A stretch of 64,000 bases of DNA from Thermothielavioides terrestris NRRL 8126 (taxonomy: Eukaryota; Ascomycota; Sordariomycetes; Sordariales; Chaetomiaceae): assembly GCF_000226115.1 (NCBI RefSeq), contig NC_016461.1, forward strand, positions 4,332,882 to 4,396,881, in the 5' to 3' direction. The notes under the pieces are model-generated. The model searched no databases, was not told the DNA's origin, and was given only the letters and a program-made list of their open reading frames with translations. This document shows, piece after piece, positions 10,680 through 21,340 of the stretch (within the stretch, counting starts at the first letter, position 1; each line of letters opens with the position of its first letter). Both the position numbers and the translations under genes were made by a program.

Positions 10680-12532
10680 ATGGTTCGAAGCGTCCAGCAA
10701 AAGTACGCCAGCGCGCCCGTCCGGGCCACCAAGCACCAGGACTCTGATTCGTCATCACTCGACCTGTCAGACGACAATGGCTACTCTGGCGTCGAAGACG
10801 TCAGCGATTCCGATGATGAGGACGAGGAGCGTGTCTTTGCGGCCGAGGAGGAGCACATAATCAATGATGCATCGCGAAAGCGATCCTCAGCTCCCCCTCG
10901 GCCGCTGCTGGAAGATGATGAGGAGGATGATGCGGACGAAGAGAGCGAGGCGGACGAAGCAGAAGAAGAAGAGGCGGAGTCCGAGCTTGAGGAAGCTGAC
11001 CCCGCCGACGACAGCGCTAGCTGGGGAGGCATCTCGTCCGATCACGAGGAGCCTGGCCCCGCAGAACCCTTCGCCAGCGACAACGTTGACCAGGCGGCTA
11101 TCACCACCATTGAACGCCATGTCCGCTTTGCCGGCGTGCCCGACAGCGACTCGGACTCGACCACAACCGATACTTCGGATGCCATCAACGATTTCTTCCC
11201 CGATATATTTGTAGAGCAGAGCGCCCTCGACCCCTCATTTCGTCGGGAGATTGAGGCCGATGACGAGACTTCCTCGAATGATTCATTTTGGGACTTCCAC
11301 AGCGCCGCGCTCGACGCCTTGGCTCCGGCCTCAGACGACGAGGTCGGTGCCCTAGATTCGGATATCACGCCGATGGCGACGCCCGGGCCTAGCCAGCCTT
11401 CCACCGATGCGTCCACTCCCGTCGCTATCCCGGCAGACGAGCTGGACCTCGACGGATACGAGTGTAAGTCAGACCGTCGGAATGTGTGGGAGCGCTGAGT
11501 CCTAATCTTGCTCTGGCAGCCGACGGTGAGACGACCGAAGAAGATGTGCCGGAACCCGTTGTCCGAAAAAGGCAGATACGACGGACGCCCTCAGTTGAGC
11601 CGTCCTCCGACTCGGACACGGAGAGACCTGTCCGGCGTGGCCTCGGGAAGCCTCGCGCGGGCCGGTTCGATCTCGACAGGTCGGATAACAAGCCCATCGG
11701 CGTCGTCGATCCGAATTCTGGGAAGATGATCATTTTCACTCCCCGCCGCACGAACCAGTTGGATCTCTCGCCCGAGTCGCTCCATCTTGACTTCTCCAGG
11801 CAAGACCTGCCCGCCTACTCCCCGCCGGTGAGGAATCCTGGTTTCATCATGATGGGAGCTATGGCGTCTTCCAATACCTTTGGGGATTTCATGAACATGC
11901 AACCATTCGGCCCGGCCGAGGCCTTCTTCCCTTGCACCTCCGACGCCTTGACGGGCGAGGAGAGCGACGACTCGTACCTTGCCGGTGTAGGCGAGGACGA
12001 TGAGGAAAGCATGCTCCGAATTGAAGACTTTATCACGTTCCACAATGATCCCTCCGACGGGGAGGAATCGGGTGCCGAGTGGAACGGCGATCTCGTTTCC
12101 AGCCCCACGCGGCCCAAGACCGCCGCGAGCAGCGCAAGCGCTGCTTCCGAATCGGCTGCAGCGCATCCGCTGCTCACGCACTTCGACAACAATTCGGACG
12201 CGGTCGGTGCCTTCCGCCGCAACCAGATCAACCAGCAGCTGATCTATAGCGACAAAGCCAGCCAGGAGTCGCTCGCATTCTCAGGGCCCTACTACCACGG
12301 CACGCTCCGAGGCATCAAGGCAGGAAGCTTGGAAACCGTCACGACGCCCATCACGCCCATTCGCAGGCAGAAAAGAAGCAGCACGGTAGGGATGAATGGA
12401 TTCTCGGACCTTCAGCAGAGCAGTCCACTCAACGCGCTGTCACAGAAGAGGAAGGCATCGGGCAACCACGCGGACGCGGGCATGCACAAGCGACACCGGA
12501 GTATCTCGGACATGGAAGTCTTGCGCATCTGA
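10680..12532 (+). CDS. Acidic, probably nuclear protein of unknown function
   Basis: Two exons, 10680-11463 and 11520-12532, with a 56-bp intron (GTAAGT...GCAG) give about 598 residues. The N-terminal third is extremely acidic and serine-rich, with long Asp/Glu runs (for example EDDEEDDADEESEADEAEEE), followed by DSDSDSTTTDTSD. The C-terminal half has a conserved-looking core (KPIGVVDPNSGKMIIFTPRR and FIMMGAMASSNTFGDFMN) and ends in a basic segment (KRKASGNHADAGMHKRHRS). The composition suggests a largely disordered nuclear regulatory or chromatin-associated protein. That is inference; I recognise no domain. The frame is open upstream of 10680, but the first good ATG (ctATGGTTCG) is there. 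Confidence 0.75.
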
Positions 12533-13443
12533 CGCCCCCCTTGGGGCGGACTCGGCGGCAGCGGGACTGTGCAAATTACGTCGGAGGACGGCATGGTCTG
12601 GGCCCGTCAGTCCTCGGAAGTGGACGCGGAAACTCCCCCCAGCCATCCCTGGCCTCGTAATGTTTTGACGACGAATCCTTCGACCGAACGATCTTTCACT
12701 TTGTTTCCTTCTCTTGCACTTATCCGACCCGTCATGACGAGTTCAGCGTTTTCTCTTTTAAGCCCGGTGGAAAGGGCGGTCGCAGCGAGGGATTTCTGAC
12801 TGGTTCTCCGCGGATCTTCTCCTGTCACTATTTCGAAGCTGGTGGAATTACGGTGCCGGATTAAATATTTTTGTGTTTCTTTTTTTCCCCCCGTTTTCTC
12901 GTTTTCTCTTGTCCTTTTGCCCGAGACGAAGACAACTTCACGGCGCTAGACAGACGGCTGGTCAAAAAAAATGCCGGTTTGGCTGGTAGAGGTAGACAAA
13001 AGCGGGACAGACATCTGCGGATGTCTTCGGCTTCGTTGTCTTTCGAGGACACCAGGCGGCGCTTTCTTATTGGCGCCGGAAGATGGGTAGATCTCCATGG
13101 GGAGCAGGACAAGAGCGGTAGTTACGATGCAAATCTATGAATGATGCTGTGTCTTCCTTGATGTTATAAGCGTGTTTTTCCATTAGGCACAAGGCTCAGC
13201 CGCAGATTTTCTTTGCTCCGACGCTCAGCGTGCTCTGTCAGCCAGAGGGGCTCAGCCTGCGTGGCGCAGGGCGAATTTAGGTATGTTGAAGGGCGGCCTC
13301 TTCTGAGCCTGTCAGCCAACCTTGAAGGAACCCCGCTCCTTAAGCTGAGGATTCCCTCCGCGTCCAACTGAGGAGGCACCGAACACCAGCCCGAGTATCC
13401 CTTTCAAAATTGAAGGAGCGAACTTGCGCGGATTCAATTCTCG
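12533..13443. other. Intergenic region
   Basis: This 0.9-kb stretch between two plus-strand genes contains the 3' end of one and the promoter of the next, with a T-rich patch near 12880-12895. I see no supported gene. Confidence 0.4.
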
Positions 13444-14742
13444 ATGGACTTGGGCACCGTTCTCACTGTGGTGGACGTGGTCCGGAAGGCTATCGCCATC
13501 TACGAACGCATTGAGAGCCTCCCGCAGCAGATGGCCCGTCTGGGGCAGCAGATGGAGCGCATCAACATCTTTCTTGTCCGGCTCGAAGCCTTCGTGAGGG
13601 CAAAGCCGACCACGGCTGCGGCGATGCTGTACTCCGGGGAGAGGGAAGACCTCGCCAAAATCCTCGGGGCGATCCAGACCAACGCGGCCAAGGTGTACGA
13701 CCTGTTCGACCGCTACGAACAGGGCATCATCTCTCGATCGATGGAGCTGGAGTTTCGCGCCAAATGGATGTCCCGCCTCTGGTTCTCGCTCGTCGACAAC
13801 AGTCCGGACAAGATCCAAGCTATCATGGAGGACATGGACTCGGCCCTGAAAGTCTTGAGCTACTACCTGGCCCTCATGCCCCTGATGGCTGCCAACAACG
13901 CAGCACCTGCGTTACCTGCGTCGGCACAGCCAAGACCCGACAGGAGCCCAAGACCCGGCAGGAGCCCGAACAGGAAGACAGCAGCACCGCCACCAGCAGC
14001 AGCAGCAGCAGCGAAACACACAACCGGCTCGCCACCATTGCCCTCGCCGGCCCCCCCGCGGCGGGAGTACAAGGTCCTCTTCGTCGACGCCTACAACACG
14101 GATCGCAGCGTGGTCGCAGAAGCCCTGCTCAAACTGTTCAGACAGCTGACGCTCAAGGACCGGGGAGACTGGCCAATCGCGGTGGTGGAATCGGCGGGAT
14201 TCTTCGTCAAGGCGGGCAGCGACTGCGTCGACCTGATCGACGGTCTGAACTACAGCTTCGAGTCGTTCAAGAAACCGTTGATAGCGGGCGGCCAGACGCC
14301 GGGCAAGGTGCCGCTGGCGGCCGTCTTCGACAACAAGTGGTGCGACTTCCCGTTCAAGCGGGACGTCCAGACGGAACTGGCCGCGCACTCCTCGCGGGGG
14401 ATGCGGCGGGACATGTTTGCGCGCTTCGACTTCATCGCCGTCTTCACGCGCCGCGAGCACGACAACATGATCAAGCTCAGGGCGCAGGTCACGGCGGACG
14501 GGACGGCAGCAGTCCCGCGCGGCAAGGGGAGGGTAGTGCAGCTGGGGGCCTACCTGACCCGGCCCGGCGGCGTCGTTCGGGAGATCCTGTATCCCCTCAA
14601 GAACGGGGACGGTAGCAAGGACAGGGAGGCCTGGAATCGGAAGGTGGCCGAGATCAAGACGGCGCTCAAGAAGTTCCTCGAGCAGGAGATGGACTGGAAA
14701 CAACAGCTTGGCAGCGGGACAGCAGGGGCTGGAAGAAGCTAG
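13444..14742 (+). CDS. STAND/HeLo-like N-domain fused to cysteine-less LMW-phosphatase fold
   Basis: An intronless protein of 432 residues. Residues 1-150 are helical and resemble the N-terminal domains of fungal NLR/STAND proteins (MDLGTVLTVVDVVRKAIAIY, with repeated amphipathic helices). Residues 155-205 are a Pro/Ala/Arg linker. Residues 208-425 resemble low-molecular-weight protein tyrosine phosphatases: VLFVDAYNTDRSVVAEALL aligns with the family P-loop VLFVCxxNxxRSxxAE, and VESAGFF and FARFDFIAVFTRREHDNM match later motifs. At the catalytic cysteine position there is aspartate (D215) while the P-loop arginine (R221) is kept, and I see no DP acid loop. I infer a pseudophosphatase, perhaps a sensor or binding module. 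The N-domain assignment is by pattern only; the fold of the C-terminal half is the firmer call. Confidence 0.7.
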   Translation: MDLGTVLTVVDVVRKAIAIYERIESLPQQMARLGQQMERINIFLVRLEAFVRAKPTTAAAMLYSGEREDLAKILGAIQTNAAKVYDLFDRYEQGIISRSMELEFRAKWMSRLWFSLVDNSPDKIQAIMEDMDSALKVLSYYLALMPLMAANNAAPALPASAQPRPDRSPRPGRSPNRKTAAPPPAAAAAAKHTTGSPPLPSPAPPRREYKVLFVDAYNTDRSVVAEALLKLFRQLTLKDRGDWPIAVVESAGFFVKAGSDCVDLIDGLNYSFESFKKPLIAGGQTPGKVPLAAVFDNKWCDFPFKRDVQTELAAHSSRGMRRDMFARFDFIAVFTRREHDNMIKLRAQVTADGTAAVPRGKGRVVQLGAYLTRPGGVVREILYPLKNGDGSKDREAWNRKVAEIKTALKKFLEQEMDWKQQLGSGTAGAGRS

Positions 14743-15060
14743 TAGAAATATGCTTGCTCACCGGAAGACCGCGCTGGATGTGGTCGGTTTGTGTTCGAGA
14801 CCCGTTCGTTGGCTGCTCAATCAGCTATACAAGGAGTAGGGAGGCCTATCAGTCACAGGTCAAATTCCAGACGTCGTAGAGTTGTATAACTGTTGAAGTC
14901 AAGCAAGCCACGTTCAGAGACGAATCAGTGAATGAGTTGAATTGAATTCTTAAAAGAGCCATGTTTATTTTTGGTTGCAAACATCCACGCTGGAGGGTCT
15001 ACATGGACGTTACTTGTCAGTTTCTACAACTCAGCATTTCTTCGTGGGGAGAAAACTAAG
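14743..15060. other. Short convergent intergenic region
   Basis: These 318 bp lie between two convergent stop codons and should hold both 3' UTRs. I see nothing else. Confidence 0.4.
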
Positions 15061-15849
15061 TTATCTTGCGGGCGTCAGCGCGGGCTGCCCCCTGGGCAGA
15101 AAAGGAAACTTGGTCTGAGATGCTGGCAGCACCCGGGAGCAGTCCATCGAGTTTCCATGACAGGTGACGCAGTACCAGCGGTTGGCGTCGACCGTCCGGT
15201 ACCTGCAGCAGGCGGGCAAGTAGGCGCCGCAGTCGGGCCAGGCACACGACCGCTGCGAGTCGGGCGAGTTACAGATCCAGTTGATGGCAAGCCACAGGTC
15301 GCGCGAGATGACCGGGGTCATGCAGGGCAGCAGACGGTCCAGCTTGGTGTTGTGGCCGCAGCACGTGAGGGCGGCTAAGTCGAGGACGGTCCGGCGCAGC
15401 AGCGAGTACCGCCGCTGGAGCATATCCTTTTGCAGCGGGCCCATGCGGGGCTCCAGGTAGAGGCGGCGGTCGATTTCTTGCATCTCGAGGCGCGCCTCCC
15501 GGATCCGCACATGGTTCATCTCGATCTTCATCCCGACCCTGAGGCCGGCCACCAGCAGGCATTCCCGGCAGAGCATGTGGCCGCAGGGAAGGTCATGCAG
15601 CTCATTGAGGGCAACACGGATGCCACAGTCACCGCAGGGCAGCGTCCAGACCCTGCCGTCCCTCCTGCCGTTGCGGGCGAGCATCCTTGCAAGGTGGCCG
15701 TGGGTGGTGTCGTAGCGGTGGTTGCCGCAGTTTTCCCAGCCGTGCAGGTGGAACTTTGGAATATTCGCAATGACCGAGCGCGGGGGCGGCAAAGGGTCAT
15801 CGTGATCTCTTCCTCCTGGCCGGCTCCAGGGTGGAGGCTGGGTGGTCAT
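15061..15849 (-). CDS. RING-like zinc-binding protein
   Basis: An intronless protein of 262 residues, ATG at 15849. Residues 60-105 carry a RING-like pattern: LPCGDCGIRVALNELHDLPC, then GHMLCRECLL, i.e. CxxC ... CxHxxCxxC spacing. Further Cys/His clusters follow (TCCGHN near 161, CAWPDCGAYLPACC near 205-218, and WYCVTCHGNSMDC near 230), which could form extra zinc sites as in RBR or ZZ-rich fungal proteins. A ubiquitin-ligase or protein-binding role is inferred from the family only. No signal peptide or membrane segment is present. It faces the pseudophosphatase gene tail to tail. Confidence 0.7.
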   Translation of the reverse strand: MTTQPPPWSRPGGRDHDDPLPPPRSVIANIPKFHLHGWENCGNHRYDTTHGHLARMLARNGRRDGRVWTLPCGDCGIRVALNELHDLPCGHMLCRECLLVAGLRVGMKIEMNHVRIREARLEMQEIDRRLYLEPRMGPLQKDMLQRRYSLLRRTVLDLAALTCCGHNTKLDRLLPCMTPVISRDLWLAINWICNSPDSQRSCAWPDCGAYLPACCRYRTVDANRWYCVTCHGNSMDCSRVLPASQTKFPFLPRGQPALTPAR

Positions 15850-16323
15850 CGCCTCGCTGTGTAGTTGATACTTCGGGTCTCGACGGGAAATACCAAGCCC
15901 CTACTGACACGCACACGGAGTAATAGCTGTTGCTGTAGTTGGGATCTTCCGCAATCATCTGCGCGGCCATGGCAATATCTGTTTTATAGCCATGGAAGGA
16001 CCTGCCGCAGCTTCCTGGTGGACTTTGAGCAGCATAAAGCACGTTGTTGTGCGGAAGACCAGGAGGGCTGTGTTAGTCGATGCATTGGACAGAGCTTCAA
16101 AGAACAGTATCTGAGGGAATAGAGCTGCCCAACAATTGCTTTGTTTTCGACGCCTTGTACAGTCATCCCAAAGGGATTGATTTTCCTCCGGCAACCTGCG
16201 GCAACTAGGACGCTCTGGATGGCCCAGGTTCCCCATGAGCAACTGAAATGCACGATTGCAAGAGTTGTCCGACCCGCCCACAACGTAAGCCGGTGTCGTG
16301 CTTCAATGGGCCACAGGCCATGT
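15850..16323. other. Intergenic region
   Basis: This 474-bp stretch lies between the start of the RING-like gene and the stop of the small minus-strand gene. I see no supported feature. Confidence 0.4.
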
Positions 16324-16695
16324 TTACGCGTCTTTGGTAAGTCTGCCGGCCTTCATCTCGCGCTCTCCCCGGCGCGCAATAGCATCGTCCTTCTGCACGC
16401 CTGCCTCGCTTCCAAACGCCTTGTCGACGGCCGCATTCAAGCCTCCCCGCAACGACTCCCCAGCCCCCTACCGGTTGTCAGAACGGCTCACTCGAGTATG
16501 TTGTATGAGGGCGCATTGTGAGAATTGACTACGCACGTGGATGCCGGAAAAGACGTCTCTTACCCCGCGACCGACCTGTTCACCGAGCTTTCCTGATGCG
16601 CTGCTGGACACCGGCTCGGCCGTGGCTTTGTTCTGCGCTTGTGATCCTGCTGCAGTGCCAGGGCCGGTGACGTTGGTGTCCCGTTGGTTGTTCAT
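16324..16695 (-). CDS. Small glycine/alanine-rich fungal protein, two exons
   Basis: Two exons, 16695-16537 and 16467-16324, separated by a 69-bp intron (GTGCGT...GTAG), give a 100-residue hydrophilic protein. It starts MNNQRDTNVTGPG, continues through GKLGEQVGRGVRDVFSGIH, and after the splice reads GAGESLRGGLNAAVDKAF, ending in an Arg/Glu/Lys-rich tail (GEREMKAGRLTKDA). The pattern of an amphipathic Gly-rich helix followed by a charged tail is what I associate with short conserved Pezizomycotina proteins, some of them stress-associated, but I cannot name a function. Support for the model comes from the phase-0 junction producing a continuous helix and from the clean stop. Confidence 0.7.
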
Positions 16696-17088
16696 TGCGA
16701 TGAAGAGTTCACTGAACGCAGCAGATAAACGCTCTCAGTATCTCGTTCCGATGCGCAGCTTCCTCCTCCCCGTCCGTGGGACGCGGATTGGCACTTGGCA
16801 GCTGTTTTATGCCCGCTTCAGTCTGTGGCGTCACCCGATATCTCGATTTCCCTGTTGTCGGGTGTACACCGCAGACAGCACGCCTTACTGAGTGCATGTA
16901 CCTGCACAATACATCTTAGGAGCTACGCTGTCCCGGTTTGGTCAGTGGCTGCAACGATATCCAGGACGCGACAGCGTTCGTGCCAAAAACTCAACATCCG
17001 TCGGAATCCATGACCCAAGAATGAGATGGCAAGCAAGGACGCAACAGGAATGAAACACTCGTAAGCACTAAGCCTCCTTCCCGAAGCA
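16696..17088. other. Intergenic region
   Basis: 393 bp between two minus-strand genes, presumably the promoter of the 100-residue protein gene. I see no other feature. Confidence 0.35.
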
Positions 17089-17676
17089 TTACAAACTGCA
17101 GACTCCGTTCCTACAGATGATCAAGCTGTAGCCGCAGTCGGCATCTGAATGACACGAGAACCCTACATTGAGCGTCAGCGTCAGGATGCCGCCGTCATAT
17201 CGCGAGTAAGTGCTCCACGCGTACCAATGCAGGCAGCTGGGCTGGAGCCACACGCAGGTGTTGCGCCGCCTGGTGACCCGGTCGGCTGGCCCCCCCCCGG
17301 TTGAGTCTGTGGGAACACCTGGGGTTGAAGTGACATAGACGGTCGTGGTCACGACGATGGTCGTCGGGTTGGCGGTTGGGCCTCCAGGCTGACTGGAGTC
17401 CGGGCTGGCGCATTCGCCATCCCGGCAGGCAAGGTCGCCGTCGCAATCTTCGTCGGAGTCGCAGGAGTCCCCTGAGGCAGCTGGTCAGCCCGGTTTATTC
17501 GCAACGATAGCAAAAGCGCTCTCACCAAGGCAGTGGTCTGTCCAAGAGCAAGAAGATGACCCGTCGCCTCCATCGAACTGGCGAGCGACAACACGGGCAG
17601 CGGGGGATGGTCCGGCGACCGCGGCCCCTGCGCGTAGGGCGGAGGTCAAAGCCGCTGCAAGGTAGGCCAGCTTCAT
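17089..17676 (-). CDS. Small secreted cysteine-rich protein with probable frameshift
   Basis: ATG at 17676 starts a signal peptide (MKLAYLAAALTSALRAGAAVA). Exon 1 ends at 17526; a 54-bp intron (GTGAGA...TCAG) leads to a cysteine motif reading SCDSDEDCDGDLACRDGEC, a Ser/Pro/Thr linker, and at the very end a second, similar motif reading SCHSDADCGYSLIICRNGVC before the stop at 17089. The two motifs look like duplicated small disulphide domains. Between them a run of nine C (17290-17298, plus strand) breaks the best reading: with eight, the linker becomes GQPTGSPGGATPAC and a 62-bp intron (GTACGC...GTAG, with CTGAC branch sites) joins CIG to FSCHSD. As written, the frame stays open through that intron instead. 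The protein is likely secreted; its role (effector-like, binding) is unknown. Confidence 0.6.
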
Positions 17677-19204
17677 GCCAACAGTTTTCCTAAGCGGTGT
17701 GTGGTCCAGAAATGCGCTTCAGTCTATGGCTTCGGCGTTCAGATAGCGACGGCGCCCCAGCCGAGCCAGCTGGCTACTTGACCGCTCTTTAAATGTCCGC
17801 CTCTACCGCCGCACTCCTGGCTCCGCGGAGGTCACTGGCATGGACATCAGCGCACATAACGACTGCCGTATAGTGTGAACGATCAAAAACTGAGTCGAGT
17901 CCCTTCTGCAGCACTCGTGGTTCGTGATTCGTCATCGGTGAGAACTCGACCCCTTGTCGTTGGCCGGAAGCGTTGAATGGTGTTTATATGAATAACAATA
18001 CATTCCAGTCGCCGGCATATCGTTGCCGGGTTGTCACCCGGTTGGGCTTGCGAGGCCGCAGCATAGTACCGGCTCGTTTAACCAGAAGGGTTGCACCCGG
18101 TAGGAAGCTACGTAGCCTGCATTTCGGTTACAGAATGAGAAGAAATGATGGGTGGAAAATTTTGAAAGCAGTCAAAACGGAGAGGTCCCACGAGCTCCAG
18201 CCACCCCGTACTTGAGTGCCGCGGAGGGGACCAGACCATTGCGCGAGACGAGCCGCGCAAATCAGGGGTGCAGGGAACTACTGCGGAGAAAACCTGGAGG
18301 CTTGCTGGCCTGATCACTGCGTGAGGGTCCTTGCTCCACGCAAGATTTATTACCTGTGCCGCCTGCGCAGGCCTAGGTCCAGAGCCATCAGAGTCCACAG
18401 ACCGCCGCACCGGCTTCCGAATCTGCTCATGCTTTCCGGGGGGTTGCCGATAATTCAAAGCCCTATGCGCCTATCTAGCTAACTGCGGTACCTGTCTTTC
18501 CAATTTGGATTGGTGTAGGAACCATTTAACGGGCTGCGAATGTTCATGATCAAGCCAGGTATTTGCGGACATGGAGGCTCGGATATCTAACGGTGATGGT
18601 GGATTAGGTAGCGGATGGAAGAGAGAGTTGACCTACATAGATGCCTGCTGTTAGAAAGGCATCCGATTGATAGTCAGGGGAAGAAATGGAAGAAAAGAGG
18701 ACAAAGACCAACACAACAGCCTGCCTCACGGCTCGAAGACAACAGAATAGTCCTGTTTGATACCAGAAGTGAACTGGAGGGGGATGCCCCGCTTCGGTTT
18801 TGAGGACCAGAGAACCGGGGCTGAGAGCAGCTTGGATCCGAGTGGTGTCTGGATAGTGCCGGTCATGTGGAATCTTTGGACCAGTGACTAGACCAGAGGG
18901 CATCATCTTCCCAAATGGACCGAATTGTGCTTCGACACATCCCGCTCTCTCCAATGAACAGTAGCTTACGTGATCCTGGATAATCCGGCATCAGGCAGCC
19001 GTTCGAGCTTGGGGAATGTGGTTGCGTCATGCTTGGGCATGACGTCACGAGCAGGATAAACTGCTTGCGATCAAGCAGGGACGGCAGTTTTAATTTTTAA
19101 GAGATGCACCATGGAAGCTCTGCTCTCTTGCACAGCTTGCGCCGACATTCTAGTCAAGTACACCCGACATCCAATATCACCAGAAAGAGAACAAGAGACA
19201 CACC
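17677..19204. other. Intergenic region
   Basis: This 1.5-kb stretch separates two divergent genes, the secreted Cys-rich protein and the PLDc_N protein. Only short frames without recognisable motifs are present. I see no supported gene or repeat. Confidence 0.4.
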
Positions 19205-19597
19205 ATGACGCTCGACGCCCTCTTCTCCAGCGTGCTGCTGCAGCTCTGCCTCGCCTCGCTGGGCCTCGCCGCGCCCGTGTCGACAGCGTCCATGGACAAC
19301 AGCTGGCAGTACGGCACCGGCGGCGGCCTCTTGGGGCTGGTGGTCCTCATTCTGGATATCATTGTTTTTAGTCAGTCGCATCCGGCCGGCTGTTCCCCGC
19401 TCGCACCTTGCAAACATTCCTGGAGCTATGCTAACAATCACCCAGTCGAGGTGCTTCAGTCGAGCCGTCCGCCGATGCAGAAGCTCGTGTGGTGCCTGGT
19501 CGTCTTCCTGTTCCCCGTCATCGGGATGGCCGTCTACTACCTCTTTTCGAATCGGTCTGCCTACCAGCGCGGATCCGGCTACGAGGCTCTGGCCTAG
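19205..19597 (+). CDS. Small membrane protein with PLDc_N domain
   Basis: Two exons, 19205-19370 and 19446-19597, with a 75-bp intron (GTCAGT...CCAG), give 105 residues. A signal-like N-terminal segment (LLQLCLASLGLAAPVSTA) is followed by two membrane helices: GGGLLGLVVLILDIIVF, joined by the splice to IEVLQSSRPPMQKLVW, then CLVVFLFPVIGMAVYYLFS. The core (helix - LDI..EVL.S..P...KLVW - LFPVIGMAVYYLF) matches the PLDc_N domain, found at the start of cardiolipin synthase-like enzymes and in many stand-alone short proteins. Because the intron length is divisible by three, retention would stay in frame but would insert a hydrophilic stretch into the domain, so I prefer splicing. The function of stand-alone fungal versions is not known to me. 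Confidence 0.75.
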   Translation: MTLDALFSSVLLQLCLASLGLAAPVSTASMDNSWQYGTGGGLLGLVVLILDIIVFSQSHPAGCSPLAPCKHSWSYANNHPVEVLQSSRPPMQKLVWCLVVFLFPVIGMAVYYLFSNRSAYQRGSGYEALA

Positions 19598-20559
19598 TCA
19601 TCGATGCCTGTCAGAGGAAGAATCAGGTGCATGGACAGACAAGGCGCGTTGTGCTCAGCATATACAAGGGAGAAACTTGTTGGGAGAGGTTGTGATATCT
19701 GGACCGGCAGTCCAGGAAGATCATTTTTGAGCCGAGCTTTGAGCCGAGCTTGGAACCAGGCTTGTAGCCCGTAACGATAAGAACTCAGAGGCCCGTTTCT
19801 ACCATTTCTTTCTGCTGCCTGCCGCATCCTTCCCGGCTGGTCATTTCCTTTGTTCGATCGGCTCTCCAAGATTGTCAGGATACGCGCTGTTTGCGCTGAG
19901 GCATCTTCACGTGGGTGCTGTTACATCTCCCGGGAGAGGGTGCTGGGAGCGGGTTTTTGAGTTTTTTGAGGGGTGTTCTCTTGCAAATGGTTTGAGGGGT
20001 TATGCTCGCCGAGCGCCGCTCCCGACGACGAGAGCGACAGGGTGTTCTGCTCGTTGGGATCTTTGCGGTGTCTAATAGCACACTACACGCCTCCCGTCCC
20101 CTGAGAGCTTCAATAGCGGAGAGCCAAGCCCACGCAACATCCTAATGCTCTATGCGGCCGTATGGGCTTTGAGAACGGAAGAAATGGTGTCGGGCAGGTT
20201 CCCTCTCCGCGTTATGATCGACATAAAAGGTACCGCAGATGATTTGCTCGAATAAATTAAGGGCCACTTGCCCACGGTCCGACGCGACCGGCTGTTAATT
20301 AGGAGCTGACATAGCATGGGCAACAGCCGCGGGCGGAATTCCAAATTGAGCATTACGGAGGGAGTAGACAATCGCTCCATACAAGCTGATCTATGCAACA
20401 GCGGCAACATACTATGTACATAGAGTCGCGAACTCCAGCGGCGGGTCCAGAATATATCTTAAATACCTTGTCCCACGTCCCTTCGATGCGGCCCCTATAC
20501 GACTTCCCACTTTCTCTGGACACTGGCATCCCTTGCTGAGACGGTCCCAATCCGCAACC
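19598..20559. other. Intergenic region with cip1 promoter
   Basis: This 0.96-kb stretch ends at the cip1-like start codon. An AT-rich TATA-like patch lies at 20452-20465, about 95-110 bp before the ATG. I see no other supported feature. Confidence 0.4.
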
Positions 20560-21340
20560 ATGTTCCGTCAAACCGCCCTACTAGCCCTTGCTCTGCTGCC
20601 CTTCTCGCTGGGCCAAGTGTCTGACGACTTCGAGAAGGGATGGGATCAGACGGCATGGCCAATCTACGCCCCCGACTGTAACCAGGGCGGGAAAGTGAGC
20701 CTCGACAGTTCGACGGCTCACAGTGGGAAGAACTCGATCCGGGTCGACGGAGCCGGTGGCTACTGCGGACACGTATTCTTCGGCACGACCAAGGTCCCTA
20801 GCGGCGATCTCTACGTCCGGGTCTACGTGTAAGTGCCAATATGAGGCGGACGGCGGATGGTATACAAAGACAGCTCTGACATGCATCCAACTGTGCAGTA
20901 AGGCCTCCAAGGCTCTTACCGATTCTCACGTGTCCTTTATCACGATGCCGGACTCCGCGCAAGGCTCCAACAAGCACCTCCGCATCGGCGGCCAAAGCAA
21001 GATCCTGATGTACAACCGCGAGTCGGACGACGCGACCCTCCCTGACCTTTCCCCGCAAGGCATCGCCACATCCACCGCTCTCCCTACTGGCAGCTGGCAA
21101 TGCTTCGAATACCATATCGGCACCGACGGTACGGTCGAGACCTGGCTGAACGGCAACGCCATCGCCGGTTTGACGTCCAAGCCGGGTGTAAGCAACCCCA
21201 ATGCGGCCCAGTGGCAGAGGAGCTCCATCAAGCCCAAGCCGACGGCCGTTTACTTCGGTTGGGAATCGTATGGCGGGGACACCAACACGTTTTGGTACGA
21301 CGACATTGCCATCAGCTCGACTCGGGTTGGATGCACATGA
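20560..21340 (+). CDS. cip1: Cip1-like secreted protein without CBM1
   Basis: Exons 20560-20828 and 20899-21340 with a 70-bp intron (GTAAGT...GCAG) encode 236 residues. A signal peptide (MFRQTALLALALLPFSLG) precedes QVSDDFEKGWDQTAWPIYAP, and the body contains GYCGHVFFGTTKVPSGDLYV, HLRIGGQSKILMYNRESDDA, LPDLSPQGIA, WQCFEYHIGTDGTVETWLNG and NTFWYDDIAISSTRVGC. This tracks the catalytic-like core of Trichoderma reesei Cip1 along its whole length. Cip1 is a cellulose-induced jelly-roll protein related to glucuronan or alginate lyases and co-expressed with cellulases. T. reesei Cip1 carries a Ser/Thr linker and a C-terminal CBM1; here the protein stops right after RVGCT, so it lacks the cellulose-binding module. 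Assignment is confident, activity is not established by sequence. Confidence 0.9.

Noticed and set aside
18604..18954. Minus-strand frame with a hydrophobic stretch (VVLVFVLFSSIS)
   Set aside because: No start context, no conserved motif and poor codon pattern.
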